NCBI GenBank assembly: GCA_016710525.1 | Contig: JADJVQ010000079.1 | Span: 1-37,352, forward strand | Source of the DNA: Burkholderiaceae bacterium | GTDB lineage: Bacteria; Pseudomonadota; Gammaproteobacteria; Burkholderiales; Burkholderiaceae_E | Length of the DNA stretch: 37,352 bases | Reading direction: 5' to 3' | Shown here: piece by piece, positions 8,357-15,751 of the stretch | Layout: each line of letters starts with the position of its first letter | How positions within the stretch are numbered: position 1 is the first letter of the stretch | Translations under genes and position numbers: made by a program | The notes under the pieces: generated by a model | What the model saw: the letters and a program-made list of their open reading frames with translations, nothing else | What the model was told of the DNA's origin: nothing | Database searches by the model: none

Positions 8357-8766
8357 ACGGACTGCTTCGAATGCAGATCGACAGTCGAGCCATCACCCTC
8401 GAGGATGGACGCACGACCCTGCTCGCATTCCTGCGCTCGAACCCAGTCGGAGACCGGGCCCGTTACGGCACCGAACTCGTCTTCGAGGAATGGATGACCA
8501 ACCTGCGGATGCACGCGTTGCACGGCGACCCGCACGCTCTGGTCGATGTGGATGTGCAGGCCGGGCGGGGCGAGGTCTGCCTGAGCTTCAGCCACGACGG
8601 ACCCGCCTTCGACCCGACGACATTTCCAGAGCCGAAGCCCGTCGCCGACCTGACCGACACCCCGGTGGGCGGACGAGGCCTGCTGCTGATCCGCAGTTTC
8701 GCCCGCTCGATGCGCTACAGCCACGACGGCCGGCGCGGCACGCTGATAGTGTGCATCGATGACTGA
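8353..8766 (+). CDS. RsbW/SpoIIAB-like HATPase anti-sigma (serine kinase) protein
   Basis: A 137-residue histidine-kinase-type ATPase domain (HATPase_c_2). The N-box is EEWMTNLRMHA (Asn50), the G1-box region FSHDGPAFDPTTFPEP, and the G2-box TPVGGRGLLLIRSF, ending in the beta strand GTLIVCI. Such proteins bind a sigma factor or other partner and phosphorylate the STAS antagonist on serine. The GTG start at 8353 overlaps the STAS stop; an ATG at 8371 would shorten the protein by six residues. No sigma factor gene lies in the window, so the target is encoded elsewhere or is not a sigma factor. It is flanked by two near-identical STAS genes, which is the odd feature of this cassette. Confidence 0.88.
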   Translation: MNGLLRMQIDSRAITLEDGRTTLLAFLRSNPVGDRARYGTELVFEEWMTNLRMHALHGDPHALVDVDVQAGRGEVCLSFSHDGPAFDPTTFPEPKPVADLTDTPVGGRGLLLIRSFARSMRYSHDGRRGTLIVCIDD

Positions 8767-8890
8767 AGCCGGCGGGACCTTCGATCCGTTCCAGATCCTT
8801 TGGGCGCGCCGCGGCCATCGCGCGTGGACAACCCGCTGACCAGGCGCCAAAACTGCGAAGCATCCCGACACGGCATTGTCATCTTCCCCC

Positions 8891-8946
8891 GGCATGCTGA
8901 CCCCACGGGTATTGCCCGCCGGTTCTTTTTGCCGTCACTCAGGGAG
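8891..8946 (+). repeat. duplicated leader block, copy 2 (before second STAS gene)
   Basis: Second copy of the block at 7952-8006, with the same GGCATG, CCACGGGTATTGCCCG and GTCACTCAGGGAGT elements. The spacer between the last two elements differs in length by one base and diverges in sequence. The 124 bases between the kinase stop and this block show no recognisable element. Confidence 0.8.
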
Positions 8947-8954
8947 TGTTTGCC

Positions 8955-9296
8955 ATGCAGATGGAAGTGATCGCCACGGGCACCAACGCCCAGCGCGTGG
9001 TACTCAGCGGTCGGCTCGACACTCGTACCGTCGACACACTGGAAGCCCGGTTCGCCGCGGTGGTCGCTGCCAGCGACCACCGCACGCTAGTCGATCTCAG
9101 CGCAGTGGAATTCATTGCCTCGATGGGCATCCGGATGCTGGTCAGCAGCGCCCGTGCGGCCGCCGGCAAGAAGGCCAAGTTCGCCCTGTATGGCGCCAGT
9201 GGGCCGGTCAAGGAAGTGTTCGACGTCGCTTCGCTGTCAAGGATCATTCTGATGGCAGAGGACGAAGCGGGCGCCCTGGCGCTGCTCCAGGGATGA
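8955..9296 (+). CDS. STAS-domain anti-sigma factor antagonist, copy 2
   Basis: A 113-residue STAS protein, paralogue of the one at 8015-8356 in exact register. The candidate phospho-serine is again Ser56 in EFIASMGIRMLV. Differences lie mostly on exposed positions and in the last third (for example SRIILMAED in place of SQIIPIADD), which could alter partner choice. ATG at 8955 has AGGGAG 8 bases upstream; the GTG at 8946 overlaps that site and is not a likely start. It has its own copy of the leader block, so it could be expressed apart from copy 1. It may compete for the same kinase or serve a second one. Its stop lies 3 bases from the end of the convergent SDR gene. Confidence 0.92.
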   Translation: MQMEVIATGTNAQRVVLSGRLDTRTVDTLEARFAAVVAASDHRTLVDLSAVEFIASMGIRMLVSSARAAAGKKAKFALYGASGPVKEVFDVASLSRIILMAEDEAGALALLQG

Positions 9297-9299
9297 GCG

Positions 9300-10085
9300 T
9301 CAGCTGCGCCGGCGCTTGAACGGCAGCGTGCTGCTCAGCCCGCCGTCGACCGCGATCGCCTGGCCGTTCACGTACGAGGCATCGTCACTGGCCAGGAACA
9401 GCGCCATGTGCGCGATCTCGGCCGGCAGGCCGTAGCGCAGCAGCGGGTTGAGCTGGCCGAGCTTGTCGCCGGTGCCGCGCGCCCGCGCGTAGTCGAAAGT
9501 GGGCTTGGTCATGCCGGTCTCGATCAGCCCCGGGCAGATGGCATTGATCCGCACGCCGGTGCCGGTCAGCGAATTCGCACTGGTCTGCACCAGGCTGATC
9601 ACGCCGGCCTTGCTGGCGCTGTACGGATGGCCGCCGGCGTTGGCGCGCAATCCGGCCACGCTGGCCGTGCAGACGATCGAACCGGCCCCCTGGGCCACCA
9701 TCACCGGCGAGGCATGCTTGACGGCCAGGAAGGGGCCGATCAGGTTGACCCGCAGCACCTCCATCCACAGCTCCGGCGTCTGCTCTTCCAGCGGCACCGC
9801 GCCGCCACTGATGCCGGCGTTCGCGTAGATCGCGTCCAGGCCGCCGAAGGCCAGCACGGCGCGCGCCACATACGCCTTCACGTCGGCCTCCAGGCCGGCG
9901 TCGGCAGTCATCGACTCCGCCTGACCGCCGGCCTCGCGGATCGCCTGCGCGGTTTCATGTACCGACTCGCTGCGATCGACCGCCAGCACGCGCGCGCCCT
10001 GCGCCGCGAAGAGCATCGCCGATGCCCGCCCGATCCCACTGCCCGCGCCCGTCACGATCGCGCGTTTGCCTGCCAGTCGGCCCAT
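9300..10085 (-). CDS. short-chain dehydrogenase/reductase (SDR)
   Basis: A 261-residue classical SDR that oxidises or reduces an alcohol/ketone with NAD(P)(H). The cofactor motif is TGAGSGIG (about residues 12-19); Asp in LAVDRSE favours NAD(H). NAG (YANAGISGG), the catalytic Ser in VCTASVAG and YSASK are all present, followed by PGLIETGM and the C-terminal YVNGQAIAVDGG. The ATG at 10085 has GGAGA 8 bases upstream. It is divergent from the MFS transporter gene with 65 bases between starts. With the MFS-cyclase-SDR genes it probably forms a small catabolic locus; its substrate is not identifiable from sequence. Confidence 0.93.
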   Translation of the reverse strand: MGRLAGKRAIVTGAGSGIGRASAMLFAAQGARVLAVDRSESVHETAQAIREAGGQAESMTADAGLEADVKAYVARAVLAFGGLDAIYANAGISGGAVPLEEQTPELWMEVLRVNLIGPFLAVKHASPVMVAQGAGSIVCTASVAGLRANAGGHPYSASKAGVISLVQTSANSLTGTGVRINAICPGLIETGMTKPTFDYARARGTGDKLGQLNPLLRYGLPAEIAHMALFLASDDASYVNGQAIAVDGGLSSTLPFKRRRS

Positions 10086-10150
10086 TGATATGTCTCCGAG
10101 ATTATTGATAACTGAAACTGCGAACACCCATGCGCCGGTATAGTCCGGGC

Positions 10151-11404
10151 ATGCGCACCAACCCGGAACTCTACCCGCTGCTTCGTCTCGCGGTGAACCT
10201 CGCGCTGATGACGATCGGCAGTTGCGGCATGTACGTGGTGGTGGTCGTTCTGCCCACCGTGCAGGCCGAATTCGGCGCCACCCGCGCCGGCGCATCGCTG
10301 CCCTACACGCTCACCATGATCGGCTTCGGCATCGGTGGTGTGCTGATGGGCCGCCTCACCGACCGCTTCGGCGTGATGGTGCCCACGGTGATCGGCGCCT
10401 TCGCCCTGTCGGCCGGATTCCTGCTGGCCAGCCAGACCACCTCGATGTGGACCTTCGCACTGGTACAGGGCTCGCTGATCGGGCTGCTGGGCTGCGCGGC
10501 CAGCTACGCGCCGCTGGTCACCGACACGTCGCTGTGGTTCACCCGCCGGCGCGGCATCGCGGTCGCCATCTGCGCCAGCGGCAATTACATGGCAGGCGCC
10601 ATCTGGCCGTCGATCATCCAGCACTACGTCGAAACCATCGGCTGGCGCGAAACCTTCCAGGGCGTCGGCATTTTCTGTCTGATGACCATGCTGCCGCTGT
10701 CGCTGGTGCTGCGGCGCAAGCCGCCGGCGTTCGTCGCCGCGCCGCCGCGCCCTGGCGCAACCGTCATCGCGCGAGACCCGATGCGACCCTTCGGCCTGAG
10801 CCCCAATACCGCGCAGGCACTCATTTGCGTGGCGGGTGTTGCGTGTTGCGTGGCGATGTCGATGCCGCAAGTTCACATCGTGGCCTACTGCGGCGACCTG
10901 GGCTTCGGCGCAGCCCGCGGCGCCCAGATGCTGTCGCTGATGCTGGCCTGCGGGGTGGTGAGCCGCCTGGTTTTCGGCCTGGTCAGCGATCGCATCGGCG
11001 GGCTGCGCACGCTGCTGATCGGATCGGTGCTGCAGGGCATCGCCCTGCTGCTGTTCCTGCCCTTCGATTCGCTGGGCTCGCTGTTCGTGGTGGCAGGGCT
11101 GTTCGGCCTGTTCCAGGGTGGCATCGTTCCGGCCTACGCGATCATCGTGCGCGAGCATTTCGCGCCGGCACAGGCAGGCACGCGGGTCGGTATCGCGCTG
11201 ACCGCGACCATGCTGGGCATGGCGCTGGGCGGCTGGTTGTCGGGCCGCATCTTCGATGTCACCGGCTCCTATTCGGCCGCGTTCATCAATGGCATTGCCT
11301 GGAACCTGGTCAATGTGGTGATCGTGATCTGGCTGTTCCAGCGCTCGCGCCGAACCCCGGCGCCCAGCGCGCTCGATGCGCCGCCGTTGCGCCAGGCGGC
11401 CTAG
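10151..11404 (+). CDS. MFS transporter
   Basis: A 417-residue major facilitator with about twelve hydrophobic segments, split 6+6 by a hydrophilic loop (about residues 190-220). The loop-2/3 signature is present as GRLTDRFG, and its second-half counterpart as GLVSDRIGG. It resembles the oxalate/formate and monocarboxylate-type carriers found beside aromatic or carboxylic acid degradation genes, but no substrate can be read. The start chosen is ATG 10151 (MRTNPELY); an in-frame ATG at 10130 would add seven residues and overlap a possible -10 TATAGT (10139-10144). It is followed after 31 bases by the cyclase gene on the same strand, suggesting an operon importing the cyclase substrate. Confidence 0.92.
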   Translation: MRTNPELYPLLRLAVNLALMTIGSCGMYVVVVVLPTVQAEFGATRAGASLPYTLTMIGFGIGGVLMGRLTDRFGVMVPTVIGAFALSAGFLLASQTTSMWTFALVQGSLIGLLGCAASYAPLVTDTSLWFTRRRGIAVAICASGNYMAGAIWPSIIQHYVETIGWRETFQGVGIFCLMTMLPLSLVLRRKPPAFVAAPPRPGATVIARDPMRPFGLSPNTAQALICVAGVACCVAMSMPQVHIVAYCGDLGFGAARGAQMLSLMLACGVVSRLVFGLVSDRIGGLRTLLIGSVLQGIALLLFLPFDSLGSLFVVAGLFGLFQGGIVPAYAIIVREHFAPAQAGTRVGIALTATMLGMALGGWLSGRIFDVTGSYSAAFINGIAWNLVNVVIVIWLFQRSRRTPAPSALDAPPLRQAA

Positions 11405-11435
11405 GCGCCCCATCCGTTTCCAGGGAGACTCCGAA

Positions 11436-12497
11436 ATGACCTCGAACCCGCGCTGGAAGCAGCGCCCGCCCGGCTCGAACTGGGGTGACTTCGGCCCCGA
11501 CGACCAGCAGGGCCGCATGAATCTGATCATCCCCGCGAAGGTCCGCCAGGGGGTGGTCGAAGTGCATGAAGGCATCACGTTCTGCCTGAGCCTGCCGCTC
11601 GACTTTCCGGGCGGCAACGTGCTCAATCCGCGGCGCCACCCGCCAGTGGTCCGGCCCACCGTGCGCAATGGCCGGCCCAACATGAACTACCGGCTGTTCC
11701 AGGACGACCCCGACGCATCCGACGTGATCAGCGACGACCTGGTGGTGATGCACCTGCAGTACTCCACCCAGTGGGACAGCTTCGCGCACGTCGGCCAGCT
11801 GTTCGATGCCGACGCAGATGGCTTCCCCGAACCGGTCTATTACAACGGCTTCAAGCCCGGCGAGCATGTCGTCGGCCCGTCCGATGTCAAGGATGCGGGT
11901 GTGCCCTCAGGCCTGCTGGCGCAGGGCAGCTCCCAGGCCCGCGCGCTGGGCATCGAGACCATGGCCGAGCACGGCGTGCAGGGCCGCGCGGTCATGATCG
12001 ACCTGCACGCGCATTTCGGCCGCCAGCACATCGCCGTGGGCTACGACCAGCTGATGCGCGTGATCGAGGCCGACCGGGTGGTGGTGGAGACCGGCGACAT
12101 GGTCTGCCTGCACACCGGCTTCGCGCAGATGCTGCTCGAGATGAACAAGCAGCCCGATGCGCATACGGCCGAACACAGCTGCACCTCGCTCGATGGCCGC
12201 GACGAAAAGCTGCTGCAGTGGATCACCGACAGCGGTTTGTCGGTGCTGATCGCCGACAACTACGCGGTCGAAGCCACGCCCGCGCGCAAGGGCCACCTGC
12301 TGGGCTGCTGTGCGACGCTGCCGCTGCACGAGCACTGCCTGTTCAAGCTGGGTATCCACCTGGGCGAGATCTGGCACCTGACCCCGCTGGCCGACTGGCT
12401 GCGCGCCCACGGCCGCAACCGGTTCCTGCTGACCGCCCCGCCCTTGCGCCTGCCCGGTGCGGTAGGATCGCCCGCCACCCCGATCGCCACAGTCTGA
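11436..12497 (+). CDS. cyclase-family protein (kynurenine formamidase-like fold)
   Basis: A 353-residue member of the cyclase family (PF04199), which includes metal-dependent amidases and lactone hydrolases such as arylformamidase. The metal-site region is visible as QWDSFAHVGQLFD, in the position of the family HxGTHxD motif but with different residues, and later as MIDLHAHFG and TGDMVCLHTGF. GGGAG-type ribosome binding (AGGGAG at 11422-11427) precedes the ATG. It lies in a run with an MFS gene 31 bases upstream and an SDR gene 14 bases downstream. The long N-terminal part (residues 1-60, NWGDFGPDDQQGRMNLI) is the form common in Burkholderiales catabolic loci. The reaction is inferred only to be hydrolysis of a cyclic or amide substrate. 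Confidence 0.9.
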   Translation: MTSNPRWKQRPPGSNWGDFGPDDQQGRMNLIIPAKVRQGVVEVHEGITFCLSLPLDFPGGNVLNPRRHPPVVRPTVRNGRPNMNYRLFQDDPDASDVISDDLVVMHLQYSTQWDSFAHVGQLFDADADGFPEPVYYNGFKPGEHVVGPSDVKDAGVPSGLLAQGSSQARALGIETMAEHGVQGRAVMIDLHAHFGRQHIAVGYDQLMRVIEADRVVVETGDMVCLHTGFAQMLLEMNKQPDAHTAEHSCTSLDGRDEKLLQWITDSGLSVLIADNYAVEATPARKGHLLGCCATLPLHEHCLFKLGIHLGEIWHLTPLADWLRAHGRNRFLLTAPPLRLPGAVGSPATPIATV

Positions 12498-12511
12498 GTG
12501 CGACTTCTCCG

Positions 12512-13306
12512 ATGGCTGATCGACTCAAGCAGCGCGTCGCACTGATGTTCGGCGCCGGCTGCTGCGCACCCGGCATCGGCAATGGCCGCGCGACCGCGCT
12601 GGCCTATGCGCGTGAAGGCGCGCGGGTGGTGGCGGTGGACAACAACCGCGACGCCGCCGAAGAAACCGTCCGCATGATCCACGCCGAGGGCGGCCAGGCC
12701 GTCGCGGTCCTGGCCGACGTGACCGAGGCTGCGCAGGTCAATGCCGCGGTGGCGGCTGCCCGCGCCGCGTTCGGCGGGCGAATCGACATCCTGCACAACA
12801 ACGTCGGCATCACCTCGATGGGCGGCCCGCTCGAAGAGTCGATCGAGAGCTGGGAACACGTGATGCGCTCGAACCTCACTGGCGCGTTCCTCACCTGCAA
12901 GGCAGTGCTGCCGGTGATGGTCGAACAGGGCAAGGGTGCGATCGTCAACATCTCGTCGCTCGCGGCGATCCGCTACACCGGCTATCCGTACAGTTCGTAC
13001 TACGCGAGCAAGGCCGGACTGAATCACTTCACGATCGGGCTGGCCCTGCAGTACGCACGCCAGGGCATCCGCGCCAACGTGATCATGCCGGGACTGATGA
13101 ACACCCCGCTGATCCATCAGCAGATTTCAGGTCAGTACGCCAGCACCGAAGCGATGATGCAGGCGCGCGACGAAGCCTGTCCGATGGGCAAGATGGGCGA
13201 ACCCTGGGACATCGCCATGGCCGCGGTCTTCCTGGCCAGCGACGAAGCGAAGTTCATCACCGGCGTATGCCTGCCGGTGGACGGCGGGCAGCACTGCCGC
13301 AGCTGA
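12512..13306 (+). CDS. short-chain dehydrogenase/reductase (SDR)
   Basis: A 264-residue SDR. The glycine-rich motif is unusual, GAGCCAPGIGNGRA (about residues 13-26), with an insertion between the glycines; the Asp of VVAVDNNRD favours NAD(H). NNVG stands in the NAG position, the catalytic Ser is in IVNISSLA, and YSSYYASKAGL carries Tyr and Lys. The C-terminus FITGVCLPVDGG is typical. The ATG at 12512 follows the cyclase stop by 14 bases, so it is probably the last gene of the MFS-cyclase-SDR operon. Its stop is 9 bases before a poly-G tract. Substrate unknown. Confidence 0.92.
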   Translation: MADRLKQRVALMFGAGCCAPGIGNGRATALAYAREGARVVAVDNNRDAAEETVRMIHAEGGQAVAVLADVTEAAQVNAAVAAARAAFGGRIDILHNNVGITSMGGPLEESIESWEHVMRSNLTGAFLTCKAVLPVMVEQGKGAIVNISSLAAIRYTGYPYSSYYASKAGLNHFTIGLALQYARQGIRANVIMPGLMNTPLIHQQISGQYASTEAMMQARDEACPMGKMGEPWDIAMAAVFLASDEAKFITGVCLPVDGGQHCRS

Positions 13307-13315
13307 AGTTCGCCT

Positions 13316-13420
13316 GGGGGGCGGGGGGGGGGGGGGGGCCGGGGCCCCCCGGGGGGGGGGGGGGGGGGGGGGGCCGGGGGCCGCGGGGGGGCCCCCGGCG
13401 GGCGGGGGGGGGGCCCTGGG
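13316..13420. repeat. poly-G low-complexity tract
   Basis: Over about 105 bases the sequence is nearly all G with short C blocks; the longest unbroken G run is 23 (13351-13373). It starts 9 bases after the SDR stop. Read literally it could fold as G-quadruplexes, but runs this long are rare in finished genomes and frames on both sides are damaged, so an assembly or base-calling artefact is the more likely explanation. No gene is called across it. Confidence 0.8.
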
Positions 13421-13461
13421 CGCCCGGACCACGCGCCACCACGCTGTCGCCCTGGCCTCGA

Positions 13462-13647
13462 TCACCACGCCGCCGAGCGCACGCGGTAACACTGCCCGGG
13501 CCGCAGGAATACGTCGTCCAGGCATCCTTCTTCAGTCAGCCACAGCCGCCCCTGGCGTGCCTCGATCCGCAGCCCGGCAGCACCGGCCAGCTTCATGGTG
13601 GCGGCCGCGGGCAGGGCCAGCGCGATCGCCGAAGTGCTGATTCTCAT
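13462..13647 (-). CDS. DUF2917 family protein, probably frameshifted at its 3' end
   Basis: A 61-residue protein matching the core of DUF2917, small proteins found mainly in Burkholderiales: LRIEARQGRLWLTEEGCLDDVFLRPGQCYRV (about residues 27-57), including the GRLWLT and LRPGQ signatures. ATG at 13647 has a strong AAGGAG 6 bases upstream. The frame stops early after SAAW. In the next frame the sequence continues RALGGVVIEARATAWWRVV, which looks like the usual end of the family, so one base is probably lost or gained near 13480. The poly-G tract is only about 50 bases away. Its function is unknown. It is divergent from a LysR gene, a common arrangement for this family. Confidence 0.75.
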   Translation of the reverse strand: MRISTSAIALALPAAATMKLAGAAGLRIEARQGRLWLTEEGCLDDVFLRPGQCYRVRSAAW

Positions 13648-13700
13648 CCTGTTCTCCTTGCATTCAGAACCATCAGCGTATTCGCCCGGCAAGGCCGGAA

Positions 13701-13716
13701 CAATCGATTTCGATTG
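13701..13716. promoter_or_regulatory. dyad in the DUF2917/LysR divergent spacer
   Basis: Perfect inverted repeat CAATCG-ATTT-CGATTG, 54 bases upstream of the DUF2917 start and 67 bases upstream of the LysR start. Position and symmetry suit an operator for the neighbouring LysR regulator. No experimental motif is known to me for this pair, so the role is inferred. Confidence 0.45.
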
Positions 13717-13782
13717 AGCGTATCGTTGAGATTTTCTAAACTACCAGCCGCCCCGAGCCGCGCCCGCAGCGACTGACCCGCC

Positions 13783-14624
13783 ATGAAACTGCCTCCGCTG
13801 AACGCGCTTCGCGCCTTCGATGCGACCGCCCGGCACCTGAGCGTTCGCCATGCGGCCGACGAGCTCTTCGTCACGCCGGGCGCGGTCAGCCAGCAGCTCA
13901 AGCTGCTCGAGCAGTGGCTGGGACAACGTCTGCTCGAACGCAGTTCGCGCGGCATCGGCCTGACCGTCACCGGGGCCGCCTTCCACGCCGCGACCCACCG
14001 CCATCTGCGCGCCATCTCGGCCGCGGCCGAGCGGCTGCGTCCCCAGCACAACGAGGTGGGCATTTCGGTCCTGCCCTCGTTCGCCACCCGCTGCCTGGTG
14101 CCGCACCTGCCCGCCTTCACGCGCCAGCATCCGTCGGTGCAGGTCCGGGTCGACGCCAATTCGGCCGTGGTCGACTTCGAACGCGAGTCCTTCGACCTGA
14201 CCGTGCGTGAGGCCGTGTCGATCCCGGCTCCGCTGCAGTGCCAGCTGCTGTTTCCGGTCGTCCTGTATCCGGTCTGCTCGCCCGAGTACCGGCGCACCGA
14301 CACCTGGCCCGCAGGCAAGCGCTGCACGATTCGGCACCACGACAAGGCACCATGCCCGGCTGGCCGCGCCGGACTGACCGACGGGATTCGGCGGCGGGCC
14401 TGTTTAGCCACACCACCGGGCCGGTGGCCCGACCACCCGCCGGCCGCGGGCGGCTGGTCATCCCGTTCCGGCGCGGCCTGGACGCCGGGCGGCGCTGCTG
14501 GCTGGTCTGGCCGGGCCGGCCGATGCGCGAGCCGGCGCGGCTGCTGGCCGAGTGGCTGCGCACGACCTTTGGCGCCGCTGCGGCGGGCCCGCGCCGGGCT
14601 CAGCGCAGGACGACCGACGCCTGA
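13783..14624 (+). pseudogene. GcvA-like LysR regulator with frameshift and C-terminal loss
   Basis: The N-terminus is an intact LysR DNA-binding domain of the GcvA subgroup: PPLNALRAFDATARHLSVRHAADELFVTPGAVSQQLKLLE (residues 4-43). The effector domain is readable to about 14320 (QCQLLFPVVLYPVCSPEYRR). After that the frame no longer matches. The +1 neighbour frame carries LHDSAP and, near the end, GRLVIPFRRGLDAGRRCWLVWP then LLAEWLRTTFG, which is the family C-terminus, ending at 14624. Between them roughly 40 residues normally present (the GVALG region) are missing or scrambled. As written the original frame runs to 14649 into antisense of the LpxR-like gene. Either a decayed regulator or sequence error; the DNA-binding half may still be made. 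Confidence 0.75.
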
Positions 14625-15751
14625 ATCACGCCGAAGGTCTGGGCCTTGAATCGCCCCTGGGCCACCGCGGACGAATCGAAATCGATGCTTCGGCGGATCA
14701 GCGCGAAGCGCAGATGCCAGTCCGGCATCGGAGCCAGCGTCGCGCCCAGATGCACTTCCCCGACCCAGGGCGCGTGGCGCACCTGCGGGTCGTAGCCGAA
14801 CGCGGGGCCATCGATAAGCCGGTCGTAGGCCACCCCCCGCAGCGCCACGCCGGCCTGCACCGACCAGAGCCCGCCGCTGGCGATCCGGCCGGTGGCCGCC
14901 TGCGCTTCGGCAGCCGTGGCGGTTCCCGCGAGCCGATCGCCCAGGCGCAGCACCGCGCCCACAGACGCCTGTCCCGACACACTGCCGATCGACAATGAGG
15001 CACGCCCGACCAGGTCGAGCCGATCGCCCAGCAGAGGGTAGCGCCGCTCCTGCAGCAGCTGCAGCTGGACGCCTGCGCGCGGGCGCAGCTGCGAGGACCA
15101 GCCGCGCACGGAGTCGACGCCCAGCAGGCTATGCCACTGATTCTGCAACCGTTCGGCGCCCGATGCAGGCCCGATGACGCCCAGCTGCAGTTCGAGCATG
15201 CGCGTTTCGCTGGCGGATTCGAGCAGCAGCGCGCCCGACGCGTACAGCCAGCCCGCGGTGGGCCGGTCGTAAGGGTCGACGGCGGGCAGATTGCGATCGT
15301 TCTGGGTATAGGCGTTCTGTCCCAGCGACCAGCGGCGCGATGCATCGGTACCCGGCGCGCAGGCCTGCCAGTCGCACCACCGGCGCGCCGCCTGGCCAGC
15401 CCAGCTGTCGGCGGTCGCAGCGGCGAAATAGTGGATGCGGAACGCCTGCGAATACCAGCGGTCGCGCCGGTTGAGGCCGGCGAACTCGTCGTTGTCGAAC
15501 TGCACGCTCAGGCTGCGCCCGGCGGACTTGCCCGGCGCGCTGGTCTCGGGACGCGCGGGCGCTGCCAGCCCCTGCGGGAACGGTGTTTGCGCGATCTGAG
15601 CGAGCACATGCTGAGCAAGCAAGGGCGCGGGCAAGCCGGACAGCACGGCACCGAGGAAGACGATCAGCAGCACTGCGACGGGGCTGCGCGAGCCTTGCAT
15701 CGGCCGCCTGCCCAATCGCCTACCCAATCGCATGCTCAATCGCATGCTCAC
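14600..15751 (-). CDS. LpxR-like (DUF2219) outer-membrane protein
   Basis: A 383-residue protein with a hydrophobic signal segment (PVAVLLIVFLGAVLSGLPAPLLAQ, about 24-47) and alternating beta-barrel-like strands, ending in aromatic/hydrophobic residues (VIQASVVLR). It resembles LpxR, the outer-membrane lipid A 3'-O-deacylase. Candidate active-site residues are Asn87-Asp88 in QFDNDEFAG and His207 in NQWHSLLGVDSVRGW; the LpxR threonine position (YTxG) appears as YSQA. RPTAGWLYAS is also conserved-looking. GTG at 15751 overlaps the TGA of the serine hydrolase gene (GTGA). An internal ATG at 15700 would start directly at the signal peptide and is a fair alternative. Its 3' end overlaps the damaged LysR gene tail-to-tail. 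Deacylase activity is plausible, not shown. Confidence 0.8.
   Translation of the reverse strand: MSMRLSMRLGRRLGRRPMQGSRSPVAVLLIVFLGAVLSGLPAPLLAQHVLAQIAQTPFPQGLAAPARPETSAPGKSAGRSLSVQFDNDEFAGLNRRDRWYSQAFRIHYFAAATADSWAGQAARRWCDWQACAPGTDASRRWSLGQNAYTQNDRNLPAVDPYDRPTAGWLYASGALLLESASETRMLELQLGVIGPASGAERLQNQWHSLLGVDSVRGWSSQLRPRAGVQLQLLQERRYPLLGDRLDLVGRASLSIGSVSGQASVGAVLRLGDRLAGTATAAEAQAATGRIASGGLWSVQAGVALRGVAYDRLIDGPAFGYDPQVRHAPWVGEVHLGATLAPMPDWHLRFALIRRSIDFDSSAVAQGRFKAQTFGVIQASVVLR
15706..15750 (-). repeat. 12-base tandem repeat at the start of the LpxR-like gene
   Basis: About 3.75 copies of a 12-base unit (GCATGCTCAATC on the plus strand, older copies GCCTACCCAATC and GCCTGCCCAATC). In the LpxR-like frame it encodes a MRLS/RRLG repeat ahead of the signal peptide, so copy number changes would lengthen the N-terminus without shifting frame and would move alternative ATG codons. 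Confidence 0.8.

Noticed and set aside
13267..13776. Gly/Arg-rich reading frames over the poly-G tract on both strands
   Set aside because: They are produced by the homopolymer itself and have no family sequence.
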